Origin: Asterella californica
Taxonomy: Eukaryota; Streptophyta; Marchantiopsida; Marchantiales; Aytoniaceae
Assembly: GCA_036924285.1 (NCBI GenBank)
Contig: JAYKYS010000005.1
Location: forward strand, 21,364,001-21,428,000
Length of the DNA: 64,000 nt
Reading direction: 5' to 3'
Position 1 is the stretch's first letter; each line of letters opens with the position of its first letter. The notes under the pieces are model-generated. The model was given only the letters and a program-made list of their open reading frames with translations. It was not told the DNA's origin and did not search any database. Made by a program: the position numbers and the translations under genes. Shown in pieces: positions 42,340 through 54,711 of this stretch.

Positions 42340-45300
42340 AAGGTATCCTTAATATTAAATATTTTGAATTGCAGAGTTATTTAATCAGGGTTGAAAATAA
42401 TGAAATGATGAACGATAAGCAAGAGTGAATGGTTTTACTTTTAGTAACCAGTAAAGGGAATGATAAAGCAATACATATTTAAGGGGAGTGTGATCAAGCT
42501 CAAGGAACTACTGTGGTGTGATCAAGCAATTTCTTACAGGGGAGTGGTAGACTGAAGTGCTGTATATCGAGGACCTGCAGAGAACTTCCAAGAGGTTCTG
42601 GAAAACCTTCGGCAACTGAGCTACGTTCATGCGGTTAGAGTAGCTACTGCCTGTAATCTTGCGCCTTTCGTTCGCAAGTCCACAAATATCACGAGAAAAC
42701 GAATCGAGCTGCGAACCTAATCACCACGTCGCATGCGGAACGTGATTTCAAAGACCGCCTGGTTTCACGTCAAACTCGATTTCTTCATGCTCCCAAACGT
42801 GAGATCTCTAGATCTAAACCCTTGTGCAGCGTTAACGTTAATTAAGGTGGCACCTGGTCTGAAAGCGGAGCTTACGCTTTCGGCTTTCCCGACTGCCGAA
42901 ACTCTCCGGATCATGATCAACCGCTGGACGGACAATTGCAGTAATAGCGTCAACGCCTCGAGCTCCCGAATCCCGACTCTGTTCTCATCCCACACCGGAG
43001 GACTAGCTGCTGTGTTGATTTCGCCTGAAGCTCACCGACGAACGTTTTCAGTTCACGTTGAGCGACAGTCGTTCACGTTGCGCACTGATTGATTGTTGTT
43101 TCCCATATAAACGCCGGCTTCCACCAGGAAAGAGGACTCTGACAGTACTGGAATTACGGAGCCAAGTAAAGGTGTTTTAATGGTCCTCAGCCGTTTCCGG
43201 GGGGTATAGTGCTTTACATCCTCGTGGCCATGGAGGCGTAGAACATTTTATCCTCGTCAGATATGCGTCAAACCTGCCATACAAATTTTTTGTTTTATTA
43301 TCAAACCTGGTCGTAAAGCTTTTTAGTTTTACGCGGTTCCCCACCCGACACTGGAATCTGGATCCCCACAAGCAAACACCAGCTACTGGCCGGGGTCAAA
43401 CCTGCTCATAAAGTAAGGTAGTGCCCAGACCATCCGTAAGGTAACAAGCAAGTCTGCTGTAAGAGATTAGATGCAAATCATCTCTACGAGTGGAGTATTT
43501 CTATAACAATCATGAAAGGACCCGTGAATAGTTATGTAAATAAACATTACAAGTCACTATGGACTCCACGAAGGCGAATGTAATACAGGATTCACATGAA
43601 CTAACAGGCAGATCACATCAACGTGCAAGAAGGTTAACGTTGTAGAGCAAGTACTAAACATCAGAGGCTTGATATTCTTTGACTTAACAAGACCAGATAT
43701 TGTACACTCTTGAAGTGCACAATATGCATGACGGTAGGTTAGATCAACAGAGAGCAAAATATGGAAGGAATGTGCTAATTGCAGGTGAATGCTTCCAGCG
43801 GATTTGATATCAAACGTCTCAGCAGGAAGCTTTTCTCCTGATCAACTGACTCCAAAATACAGTAGCCCGCTGACTTATAAGCAGTATTAGTAATTTGTAA
43901 CATTTCTTTTGAACGAGGGGGAAGTGATTTGATCTTGATCGGAACCATGGATAGCCTTAGTCTTAGCGTGACAGTGGCAACCGTAAACCACTCTAAGGGA
44001 TTGATAATAAAACACAGGAGAAAGATAAAATACCCCCCTTGGGTACGTTACGCTAAATGGACCGATATGGTGCCACGTTTTGCTTTGAAAATATGAACTT
44101 TTTATTTTTTGGATTAGATTTAGAGGGGAGAGGTCTCGAGTTCGATCTTCTACTCTCCTTTAGGGTGCTTGTACACCCAATTCATGCGGTCGCAGTACGC
44201 TGTCTTTAGGGTCTTTGATCTCTTGGAAATATCCTCCCTCTGGGTTTAGGTGTTAGAGTTGAAGAGCCGTTTAGAGTTTAGGGTACACTCGTACTGGGTA
44301 TAATAACTATCTTTCCATAGGTACCCAAAGGGTAGCAGCGCAAGTTACCTTTGAGGGTTTAAGATAACCGACCTCTAACACAAATCACAATCCAGTCGTC
44401 AATTCAATGGTGCTATGGCATGCGCACTGTGCTCTTAGAAAGTCGTCAGGCAAACAATCCGTAGGAAACGAGATGTTGCTATGGTGAATGATCGGTACAG
44501 CAGAGAAAATGAGTAAATATGGGAGTAAATGTCAAAAATGCATGTCAAGTAATAGCAGAATATTGATTCGAAAATATACTTTAAAGCTTTTCGTAAAAAA
44601 CAAAAGTTAAATACTATTGCTAAAAACTATTATCTTTGTCTTCTTACGCGTTCGTTCTTTCTCTACAAATCCCTTGATATCAGCTATATGTGATACAGAT
44701 AGCTGATAGTATCTGACTTTTAACACGTCTATAGCTAAACGTTGACGGGCTGGGCCAGCTGGCCTTGATTTACCGAGGATACAAAAATTTCAGTGAATGA
44801 TAAAATTTCACTCCAACTTCGGGGTCCTAGATATACTCCAAGCCTCCAAAGGCAACCTAGTAGCTATATACATACATGGTTGGAATGTATACAGTCCAAC
44901 CATGTCTTTAACCATTACCAATTTGGCACAGTCGCGTTCTTCCGGATAGAATGTGATAGGTTCATAGCCCGAGGACGTTGCCGTAATCGCGTGAATCCCG
45001 ACCCCATGGGATCATGTTTCGCCCGATCCGACTTTCATGCGTTCTCGAAGGTAGAATGTCAACAATCTGGTAAGTGAGTCGTCGGCAGTAATAAATATCT
45101 CCTGCACACTGATCGTGAGGTAGGTCACATGAATCTTGCATGTGGATCAAAGCCAGCTGCGTCATGGTGGCTGCTCACGATGCATCAAAGGGCATACACG
45201 GTAGTAAGCTAGAAGCTGGCCTTCAACAGCGGCAGTTCACCCGCATCAAGCGTCAGAGTCTACTAATGGCCAAGTCAACATGGAGTGGTACGTGGAGATC

Positions 45301-46560
45301 CGGACAACATCATCGGCCAGGCTACCTATGCTGATCAGTGTTATATGCAGGATCATGAACTCACAAGGTCACTTATCGTAGATTGTTGGAGACATGTTAC
45401 TATGTGTGCATTGTGTTCAACGTTAGCACATTGTCAAACATGTACGTGCATTGCGCCAGGGCCGTGGCTTATGTGACTTGGAGATTGTCTTACGAATGTA
45501 AAGCTCTAAGAAATTGCTTCCTAATGGACTCTTACAGGAACTGGACATCATAAACTTCTTACGTTTTTTGGATCAGTTTCTCTCTCAGTAGTAAGAATCA
45601 TGAGTATCCAAACCCCGTTGTGGCCTTCAGATTTCAGACCAAACTCCTCTGTACTGTGCAAGTGACGTATGGCGCCGTTGCTCTGATCCTTTAAAGTGAT
45701 ACCAGATTGGACTAGTGGCGGAACATCTAAGAGGGAATATTTGAGTACTGTATCTTGCAACTTCAGCTGAGTTCATTCACTGTTCCAATATTCCTTTCAT
45801 AACAGACGTTTTATATATACAGAATTGTGATTCATTTTTTTAGGACCAGCTTGGTTCCACAATGCGTGTCAAATCGTGGAGTCAGATCCTGATTAGTCGA
45901 TATTTTTTCATCGACGCGTAAAGAGACAAGGAAATATTGAAACTAAACGAGCCGAAGCGAATTCTACTGTTATATTCCTTAGATCCGAAGTTCGATAGAT
46001 CATTCTCGACGATGTAGCTGCATCTGATACAATCAGCTTAGTTTCACTTCTTTTACCTTCTCTGGAGTTCGCTTTCCACCAGGTTCTCTCGAGTCGATCC
46101 CGGCCAACCGACGTCGACAGAAGAACGAGTTCGGATCCGTACTATTACCAGTCATGTAATACCTGATCTGTTAGGCTTTTAACATAGCTTCGGGAGCTAG
46201 AGTCCACTTTTTCATGCATCCAATCACCAGAGATCCAGAGCAGGCATACCATGTTTACGAGCTTATCATAATATATAGATTTTCTTATAAAGTCCACTGT
46301 AGAACATAATGTTCTCGGACTGCTTGGAGTCTCGATCTGTACAACTGTTCTAACTGGAGAACAAAAAAATCACAATTACCGACTCCACCTAGCCTCCACC
46401 TAGATTGGCCTAGCTAAGCAGAGACATGCACACCGTAACATTCGTTACGGTGTTCAACCGTGTTCAACGTTGACTCCATAACATTCAGGATACAGCCTCG
46501 CCTGAAATTCAGTATCTTCTAATTCCAGGTGGAATCAACCTAATAAAGGTAGTGATCATG
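42340..46560. other. Region with no assigned gene
   Basis: Several short frames (42733-43092 plus, 43177-43371 minus, 44793-45077 plus) cannot be recognised. A TATA-like CATATAAACG at about 43105 could mark an unassigned transcript. Small perfect inverted repeats occur at 44679-44707 (9 bp), 44874-44905 (11 bp, ACATGGTTGGA) and 46431-46452 (9 bp, CACCGTAAC). Confidence 0.4.
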
Positions 46561-46584
46561 ACAACTGAGAGCCTTGCTGAAGTC

Positions 46585-47148
46585 CTAAAAGTAGCTCAGT
46601 GCTAGGACTGCAAAGAGAGCAGAAGCTAAGGAAACGAGTCTCATTTGCACCGACCTCGAGGAAACCGCAAATGCAGAGCTAGACTTTGTGCAATCGACGG
46701 CGCAGTAGGGATACGAGGCGCTTGGATAGTAGTAAGTGTCGGTGTATATCGTACTACCTGTCGCGACGTTTAGGTTGAGCGCGCTGCTAAGCAGATCGAA
46801 GCACGATTGGATGGACGATGTACTTTTCAAGGAAGTGTCGTCGTAGTATCCTTTCAGGTAGCATGTGCCATCGCCATTTGCCTGAGGATCTTTATACGTC
46901 CAAGTGATATCGTCGTACTTGTCCACTCCCACTAGGTCGAGGTCGGCTTCTTTATACGTAGCAAACAGAGAAGGGTCCGGATCCTCAGTCGACGGCGAGT
47001 CAGTCTCATCGTCGGTGATAGGAGGGATGGCATCGTCGGGGGAAGGGGAGGCGTCTTCACTGGTAAGCGCAATAGTGTCAATTGCGCTACCAAGCAATGA
47101 GGTGACGATGAGCAGGGAGGTGATCCACATGTGCACGTGGTGGGACAT
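46585..47148 (-). CDS. Small secreted, probably GPI-anchored protein, 4-Cys family (member A)
   Basis: A single-exon 187-residue frame. The N-terminal hydrophobic segment (MWITSLLIVTSLLGS) looks like a signal peptide; an acidic Pro/Ser/Asp-rich linker (about 30-60) follows. A compact domain then holds four cysteines at 96, 116, 149 and 153, with GYYDD and DTYYY near them. A Ser-rich stretch and a hydrophobic tail (LVSLASALFAVLALSYF) follow, as in a GPI-anchor signal. The gene at 57699-58181 is a paralogue with exactly the same cysteine spacing (C-x19-C-x32-C-x3-C). I do not recognise the family; an extracellular, wall- or membrane-surface role is inferred only from the topology. A TATA-like GATAAATC lies about 60-70 bp upstream. 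Confidence 0.8.
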   Translation of the reverse strand: MSHHVHMWITSLLIVTSLLGSAIDTIALTSEDASPSPDDAIPPITDDETDSPSTEDPDPSLFATYKEADLDLVGVDKYDDITWTYKDPQANGDGTCYLKGYYDDTSLKSTSSIQSCFDLLSSALNLNVATGSTIYTDTYYYPSASYPYCAVDCTKSSSAFAVSSRSVQMRLVSLASALFAVLALSYF

Positions 47149-47149
47149 T

Positions 47150-48000
47150 CTTTCCTTTGTCTATGAAAGGAATAATGCTAGCTGAGCCTTGCCAATATGC
47201 GAGCGAGCTGCTGATTTATCAAGCCAAGTCTTACTGAACTCCAGCCGCAACGAGTAGCTCGCAATCGAAACACACGAGTACTAGTACGAACTCAGTTTCT
47301 GCACTGCATGCACACCACGTTGTCAAAGGCCGAAGGTCAGATTCACTTGTCAACCATGGACCGCTAGCAAGAGAATGTCTGTCAAAGTAAACCCCTCGCA
47401 CAGATTGTGTCTCCGATACGCTCCAGTTCAGGAAGTCGTTTGAATTGGCCCCTCATGTTACTTTTAGTGTGAAATCTGCAGGCCACACCAGACTAATTTA
47501 AAAGCTTTACGTCTACGATTTCACACTGAAATCACTTACTACGCCGACTTTGCGAAGCTAGTATGAACTGATTTGATTTCTCATTCGTACGGGTTCCTTG
47601 CTGCAGCTTCCAGCTGATTAATACGTCACACAATAACTTGCCACCGCGAACCCTCCCCAACATTTGCTTCCAGGCAGTAGAAAGCTAAGTCAACGCGTAC
47701 ATTGGCCCTATCACTACCGAGTTTAACTTGACGGAATGTTTCTCACAATGCTCAATTAGCATGCATGCCTTGGTGAAAAGGATGACTCTATCATGCGTAG
47801 AACCGAATTCAACTACATGACACAAATCTTTCTCGTAAATTCAGACGGGCTCAAACCAAAACTTGGAGCGAAAGTTGCCAATCGAAAGTGATCCTCAAGC
47901 ATAAACTTCAAGCTTCCGTTTCTGCAAATGAAGAAAGAAAACACACACAGGGTGGTTCATGATCTTCACTTACTATATATGCGGCGAGGACACCGGTTCT
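47150..48000. other. Intergenic region upstream of the secreted-protein gene
   Basis: About 850 bp that should include the promoter of the minus-strand gene. No other gene was seen. Confidence 0.4.
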
Positions 48001-48006
48001 GTGTGG

Positions 48007-48120
48007 AAACTGCCGGCGTATGTGAAGTCAGAGTTGGAGAGCTTCTTCACCAAAAGACACAAAAAACTGCCGGCGTATGTGAAGTCAGAGTTGGAGAGCT
48101 TCTTCACCAAAAGACACAAA
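48007..48120 (+). repeat. Perfect tandem duplication, 57-bp unit (two copies)
   Basis: 48007-48063 and 48064-48120 are identical. The unit is 19 codons long and keeps the plus-strand frame 47928-48167 open, repeating TAGVCEVRVGELLHQKTQK. A diverged third copy lies at about 49466-49530 (GTGGAAACTG...AAGACACAAAAC), so it belongs to a larger duplicated segment. Whether the 79-codon frame is expressed is unknown. Confidence 0.85.
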
Positions 48121-48730
48121 CGCTTGCTTTGAACTCTCAAGCTTGTGTCTGGGACTTGAGGTTTTAAGCATGAGGCTCAAGGCGGTTCCAGCAGCTGCCG
48201 AAGGTTCGGCCGTCCAGGACTCCCGGAGAAGAATCGGCAGCAATGCACGTGCTGAAGCGGTTGAGTTGAGTTGAGATATCATCAGTTACACGTGTACTAG
48301 GCGTTTGTATATTTGTGTACCGTTTAGTAAGTTCACAATGGTATCTTCTCAAGTTAAGTTACATATAGAACTTTCTTACTTCCTAAAGGTTCACACTATA
48401 GATCTCTCCTTAATGCTCTGTTTTCCTTCTTGTGCCTTCTGGTTCCAGGTTTTGTGTATTTAGTTACAGCGAATTTTGGAAATATCATTTTCACCTGTTC
48501 TTCGATATTAGAAAGTATCAGACCGGATGTCACTGGAAAACGTATTAACAGTACTGAGTATATGATTTCAAGATTTACCGCATCTATCAGTGTCTAGTCT
48601 AGTACCAACAATAACAGGACATCCGAATTACCTCTGCAACTCTGTAAAGATAATTAGTTAAATTTCTTACGTAACAGGAGTATTTCATAGCCAGTGAATG
48701 GATGACGCTTCCCGACATGAGATGAGGAAA

Positions 48731-49003
48731 TCATAGGTTCACTTGTATTGACCACTTACAGAGCTCCGGCAGGTTCATGCTTTCCGGCCGGAGCTTGTGA
48801 ACAGTGAAAGCACCTCCGAAAGGAGACAGTGGAACGTTATCCCGACATGACAGTGGTACGAACTCGAACGTGATCTCAGAGTCGAAAGGCATGTTGACTT
48901 TCGTGGCTCCTGCGTGATTTTTGCGGCATGTGTTCCGCTGACTAGGCTCTGGCCCCAGACTCCGCTTCTTGCCGCAGGGGCAAGGCTTGGATAGATCCGG
49001 CAA
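48731..49003 (-). CDS. Hypothetical small protein or exon, unrecognised
   Basis: A 90-codon minus-strand frame with balanced composition (PFDSEITFEFVPLSC, then SPFGGAFTVHKLRPESMNL) in a locally GC-richer patch. The overlapping minus-strand frame 48775-49023 is less protein-like. No family is recognised and no splice or promoter signal is clear, so it may be an exon of an unseen gene or chance. Confidence 0.25.
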   Translation of the reverse strand: MPDLSKPCPCGKKRSLGPEPSQRNTCRKNHAGATKVNMPFDSEITFEFVPLSCRDNVPLSPFGGAFTVHKLRPESMNLPELCKWSIQVNL

Positions 49004-49009
49004 GTTTGT

Positions 49010-50440
49010 AGTGTTAGGGGCAAAAGTTCATCTTGAAGCTGAGTTCTGTCAGCGTTTGTACTGGTAACCCCTAATAGATAGCAATTTAGTTGTAAATTTG
49101 GTAAACAAAACCGCCAACTGATGACTAAACTCGACTATTACTTTTCATTGCTAGACATTTAATTTTTTCGGATAACCAAGGGAAATCTCAGTACTGGCAC
49201 TAATATTTTGACACTTAAACTTGTGCATTGATTGTTGATCTTTTCATAGTGTTATAATATATAGAAACTTTTCTTTTCATAATGCTTATTTAGAGACATG
49301 CTTAATGTTTATTTATTTGCGACAGACTACGAGTCTCATCAGTAAAGACAATTTTGAGAAACTATTCAACTTTAAACGGAAGAGTCCTGCATCTCCTCCT
49401 AAAATCTTCGACTGTTCAAACTGGAGTCCGTTCACATTTTGAAGATTTTAGACTCCAGTTCGGCGCCGTGGAAACTGTCAACGTGAGTGAAATCAGAAAC
49501 GCAGAGATTGTCATCTAGATCTAAAGACACAAAACCTTACTTCGTTTGGACTTTCAACTCGCAATTGTGTTCTCGGACCCTAACCTAACAGTGCTGATGC
49601 TTAGGGTCAAACCGCATCACTGTTTAACGTGGGACCATCCACTTCTGGTATTACGTGTCGTAGACTCGGGCTGTCAGGTTAGGGTTGGTGGTTATCAGTG
49701 GACCGTAGTAAGCACAATCTTTCTTCTCTTTTCATATGCGATAGTTAAATATGGTGCATTGTCGGAAAGAAAGACGCCACTCAATGAATAGCCAATGGAT
49801 GGGAGTATCCCATCAAGCCTTACAAGGGAAAGAGGGAACCGAAGGGCCAAGCAACCAACGCCCTGAAGGGAAGAAGAATATGGAAGAGAATTCTCACTAT
49901 CAATAGTTCTGAAGTTGTCTATCGCTCTTAAAATATCACACAATGATAAATCTCTGTTGCACACAACAGGTGTACACGAAGTACCATTTCTTATTGCAAT
50001 TATTCTCATGTGTACTGCGTCGGTTAAAAATTCTCTGTAGAGTAATAGAAACTCAATGTCTAATAGTTGTAATGCAAAAAGAAAGAGAAAGTGATACTCC
50101 TTGCGTCTCTCAGGATACAATCTGGAATAAAAACTCAAAATTTGAGATTGCTGATCTATATATCTCCAAGGCTAGAGGATGAATCATTGTCTTGCCTCTA
50201 TTCGAATACTTGGTCATCTTTGCTGCTGTCGTCATGCATGCAACGCATCCCGGAGGATGGGTGATCACTCGTGTCGTCACCAAGTCTCTTGTCAGATTCG
50301 TGACAATCACATTTGTCACTGAAATCTGTCTCTCTCATCATGTACAGGTCAGCTCTCACTGACCCTCTCGTCTGAAAGACGTACCAACGTGCTCTTCACG
50401 TCACGTAATCATTCTCCCGTGCTACAACAAACACAACGTC
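49010..50440. other. AT-rich region with no assigned gene
   Basis: Includes the diverged copy of the 57-bp repeat near 49466. The 147-codon minus-strand frame 49695-50138 is long for AT-rich DNA but has no recognisable domain and no consistent neighbours. Confidence 0.35.
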
Positions 50441-50449
50441 CTTGATGAC

Positions 50450-51090
50450 ATCATGAGTAGCTATCCGCTCTCCACCGTGAGGACAGTGAGCAAGGTGTCG
50501 ATCCGAGATGTCAAACGAGACATCGCACTAGCAGTGGACAGTGCTGAAGCAACAGGTTAGATCAAGCCTAGGTAGAACCTCACCGTTGTAAAGAAACTAG
50601 TCGGTGCGAGTCGAAACGCTCTAATGCAAGATCGAGCTATGAAACACGAGCTTCCACCCTTGATCGAACAAGAACAGAATCGAGCTCTAGTATCTCGTGA
50701 GATGGAGAGATCAATTGGTGCATGAAGAACTTGCTCGAAGTGATGTACTGTCAGAGAGGACTGTAATCTGTGAGATCCATCGGTAGTTAAGATATCAAAT
50801 CACAAATGTGTCTCAAGTGCCTCAAGAGTCAAACTATCTCTTGTCTCACAGTGACACATCTCTGTCCTTACGATGCAAAACTCCTTGGAAATAATGGAAT
50901 GAAAAGAAGAAAAGATTCTTCCAAGTCAGCCATTGTAATTGCTTACTTCATGAGATATTTTACTGTCTCTATGCTAGAGCACAAACGTGATGAGAGGGGT
51001 GAAACGCATCACAGAAGCTAAGGAGGACATCAAAGAGTTAGTGGGAGCCATAACCTTAACGGTCGGGGCATTGAAGGATAGGCTATAAGG
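50450..51090 (+). pseudogene. Coding-like fragments, probably an eroded transposon protein
   Basis: Plus-strand pieces read as protein: MSSYPLSTVRTVSKVSIRDV (from 50455), then LTVVKKLVGASRNALMQDRA (about 50580-50640), then VKRITEAKEDIKELVGAITL (about 51000-51060, helical). Stops separate them. No family can be named. Confidence 0.25.
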
Positions 51091-51099
51091 TCATTCTCA

Positions 51100-52010
51100 T
51101 CCCATATTCAGGATAGACAGAGGCAATTTAGTGATCGATCATGCAGCTCGTGTATGTGTGTGTTTTATGAACAATATTTGAGTTCATGTATTTAAGCTTT
51201 ACTTCAGCATGCTTCTGCAGTGTGCGTGCTTCTGTGTTTTCATGTATTATGCATGACAAGACTGTATTTTCCTGTACATGCCATGGGTGCAGAATTTCCC
51301 TTCCAGTTCTTACTGACTTCCTTATGCTCGGTCTCTTTCCTATACTTTTGTGCTTATGCTCTGACTTTTTCTATACTTTTACTTTTATGGAGAAAGCTTG
51401 TGGTTCGATTCCTTACACAGCCGATTGGCAGCTTCTAGCTCTCTTTCCTCGAGTATGGGTTCTACATAGGTTTCTCAAATCATAAAACAGTGTAAAATTC
51501 CATTTGGCTTACTTGAATACTGCTCTTAGTAAACTTGTAACTTCAAAGCTTACCTGTCAGATCATCCCTTCTCAGTGTTGATTCTCTTATTTTCTCTCCA
51601 TGGAGTATAACTTCAGCATTAAGTTGATAAGTGGCTTTGGACCGTAATTGTCTTCTGACCCCTCTTGTCTATAGCTCGGTGCTGTCACTTCCATGTCAAA
51701 GTCCAAACCCATGTTCCACATGCATACGCTTCTAGCTTTGAAAACATTCAACTTCTCATCTCACTCACGTTCACACTTATGTTCTTTGGTTTTTGCAAAC
51801 CTAACACAGTTGCTCACCTGCGTAATGGCTGCTTCAGTAGTAGTACTGAATTTGATAATTGAGATCACGAGACTTATGGATTGTGATGAGGAAACAGATA
51901 TGGCTTGGTCTCTTCGGGTGCAAGAATGTACATCACGTGCGTCAGCGGTGTCTCAACAGCTCCTATGTGCCCTTAACCACTTTGACAGTACATGCGATTG
52001 ATGAGTGAAA
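51100..52010. other. Region with no assigned gene
   Basis: CT-rich sequence with hydrophobic frames (51186-51485) that look like chance. The tail of frame 51693-52001 (DEETDMAWSLRVQECTSRAS) lies just before the transposase fossil and may be part of its N-terminal region. Confidence 0.3.
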
Positions 52011-52019
52011 GAAAGGAGC

Positions 52020-53370
52020 TTGATATGGTTTGACTATTTTTTAATGGCAAGTTTTGAAGAATTAAGTGCATGAGAATGCCCAAGTCAGTTTTTATAGACA
52101 TCTGCCAACAGCACGGACTAGCCATTCGGAAAGCGGAAACCCGATTTAGGAAAGCAGTACCTATTGAGGTGCGAGTTGGTGCTACGATATTACGTCTGAG
52201 ATTTTCCGACGTCTCAGACCGTTTCGGGATTGGCGAGACAACAACTCAAGAGATTATGAAAGAACTATTGAGACAATAGTCTATGTGCTCGGCCCGAGGT
52301 ATCTACTGTGGCGTAGTAAAGCGGAATCATCGCGAGTGAGTTCTGGGTTCTATCCGTGTTGTGGTCTCCTTAATTGTACTGATGGCACCCATATACAGAT
52401 CCATTCTCCCATAGGTACCGTGCTACCAGCCGAGTTTTATGATCGGAAGCAGTATTTTTCAGTTCTGTTGCAAGGGATATGTGACTCGGATGTCTTTCTC
52501 GATATCAACTGCGGATTGCTAAGGATCACCAATGATAAAAGAGTGCAACGTCACTCTAACTTTTCAGCATGTGTCCAGTGGTTCATATCAGCGCTTACAT
52601 CTCTTTGTCTACTTATATCATAGGAGATGCAGGCTATGTTATGTGTTGAAAGCCGATTGATTACAGTACCTTATTTAGTCTAGTAGTGCCTTGAATAGGT
52701 TCCTCTCTACTGATTCACATGGCCAACCGTTTTCGGTTCATGTGCGTTTCTCTGGATAGTCATCGCACATGCTGAAGGGATATTTTATCTCAGCGTGTAC
52801 TCCTTGCTACAGTATATAGATCTCGTTGTTTTGTCTACTTACATAGCTTTTGATAGTAATCCTAGTGTGGACCGTGAGAGTCTCTTTCTGTACTCACTAT
52901 CGCCTGCGAGGTGCTATTGGAAATCTCATCTGTTTCTCTTCACTGTACATGGTGTCACTGCGATTGATTAGAAGCTGCTTCCGTAGCACAGTCTCGTTAT
53001 TCTCAATATTATGTACCCTTGGTTGATGATTCCATATCGTATAGTGTCGCACTCACCTGTAGTTACACGTTTTCAAGATCGATAGACCATCGAGCAGGCA
53101 TTCGGTATCTTGAAAGCGCACTTCATGATATTGTCAGTGGGGATAAACACTAGCATCAATTGGGAATAGAAGGTGGTACACTCATGGTGGGTGCTGCACA
53201 AGATATTATTGAAGAACCGTATTCATTTGTACGATAAGATCCCGGTTTCAGAATCTGCAATGCATAACTCTTCGAATTTCACAATGAACAATGGATACCG
53301 TCCTGGTGAAATAGGAGGTGAAGTACAAGCAGCTTCTGCAGAATTTATAGCTTTGAATGGGTGAGCCTTT
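52020..53370 (+). pseudogene. PIF/Harbinger (HARBI1-like) transposase, broken
   Basis: Recognisable in order: WFDYF...SFEEL, then RMPKSVFIDICQQ and RFRKAVPIEVRVGATI ... FGIGETTTQEIMKELL (52070-52279, N-terminal helix-turn-helix region). After a frameshift near 52270 comes the DDE core with NCTDGTHIQIHSPIG (first Asp, about 52376) and CDSDVFLDINCG...NDKRV (second Asp). After further breaks come GDAGYV (about 52623), TIEQAFGILKAHF (catalytic Glu, about 53086-53124), and a C-terminal VLHKILLKN segment (from about 53194). Frameshifts and stops separate these pieces, so the copy is dead. Terminal inverted repeats were not identified. Confidence 0.82.
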
Positions 53371-54281
53371 CAAACTCACATTGATTTCAGTTTCTTGCTT
53401 ATTGCTTCACTTGATCGTTGTTGTTCTTGGACTTTTGATTTACTGCAACATTTTACAAAATCAGAGTCTCCTATAGAGACACTGATGGTTAAGTCCGAAG
53501 GCTATCATTGGAGTTCAACGGAGAGTTAACCAAACATCCTCATACTTCAGCATATAGCAAGTAGAAAATTCGCTTGCAACCATTCACAGACAACTAGCAT
53601 CAGTATTTTCGATATTGGAGGAAAGAACTGTGGGTTCGAAAGGAGAAGACTCTATGCACAAGTGGGTAGTACTCTGGAGGTGGACTCCGATATATAACAC
53701 GTGTCCTTATCCTTTAATGTCCTTACGTGCGGTGTGGAAAAATCCGATAATCCGATACGCGTGTGACACATTTCGAAGTGTCATTCATTAGGAAAACCTC
53801 GAGAGAAAATTGCTCCATAAACAATGCCTAGGAACTATCAGTAATAACCAGAAATGTACGAACTGCGGATCCCGTAACGGGTGGTGCGTTACGCGCCTTT
53901 AGACTGTCAAAGTGGATGGTATTGGGATTCCGCACATGACAACAGTGCTATAATTAATGGTGTACTGAATATAATATAAGACGTGGACATTGGTTGTCGT
54001 GGTTGACTTCTGAGGCACCAAAAGAGTGTGGATCATGCCTTTTCATAATTCAGAACTGCAGAACCATGCAACGATGAAAGTAGAACGGACAAGATCCCGG
54101 GAATACCCCACAGCACACGCAAGAAGACGGAACACGGCTATCCTAGGGAGCGGTAGGCGCCTTAAGAGAACCGTGAGACTCTGTCCAACGCTTACTCCAT
54201 CACATCAATCACTTCTCTCGCCGTAACTTCTTTCCTCGCTGGGTGACCAACTTGGAGGACAAGTGGGCCTGACGGCTGCTG

Positions 54282-54320
54282 GATGGAGGCTAACACAAGT
54301 TGAGTGTGTTAGCCTCCATC
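54282..54320. repeat. Perfect hairpin, 16-bp arms, 7-base loop
   Basis: Arms 54282-54297 (GATGGAGGCTAACACA) and 54305-54320 are exact reverse complements around AGTTGAG. It has the same geometry as the hairpin at 54673-54711. Confidence 0.92.
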
Positions 54321-54672
54321 ACGTTGACTAGCCTCAGGCCACTCGCCGTACCTGCGTTCGACGGCGGGGGCGCGGGGACAGACAAACATAGTCAAATTCC
54401 TAGAGAAACCCTCGAGCCGAAAGGGCTTTTTGCTCCGCTTGCAAGCTACGATGGAATCAGTTTCCGGAAGATTTTGAGACAAAATGTTATTAAGCTCGTT
54501 TACAGTGGCAACACGCAGCTGGGCTGCACGATCGATTGAGAGGAAACACCCCTTACGTATCTTTGTCTCTCGATCGATACCTAGCTACTTCGTGAACTCG
54601 GAGACTATTACAGTATCAGCCGTAAACGTGCACCCACGTAGATTCATGTTTCGTGGTGTCACACAACTTACC

Positions 54673-54711
54673 GATCCGGATAGACGACCTTGGCTGTCGT
54701 CTATCCGGATC
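54673..54711. repeat. Perfect hairpin, 16-bp arms, 7-base loop
   Basis: Arms 54673-54688 (GATCCGGATAGACGAC) and 54696-54711 are exact reverse complements around CTTGGCT. The sequence is unrelated to the hairpin at 54282, but arm and loop lengths are identical. Confidence 0.92.

Noticed and set aside
44100..44180. A tRNA or SINE suggested by CTCGAGTTCGATC near 44138
   Set aside because: Only a T-arm-like word is present. The upstream sequence lacks an A box and cloverleaf pairing.
49695..50138. A 147-codon minus-strand frame
   Set aside because: Composition follows the AT-rich background, no domain is visible, and it conflicts with plus-strand frames of similar quality.
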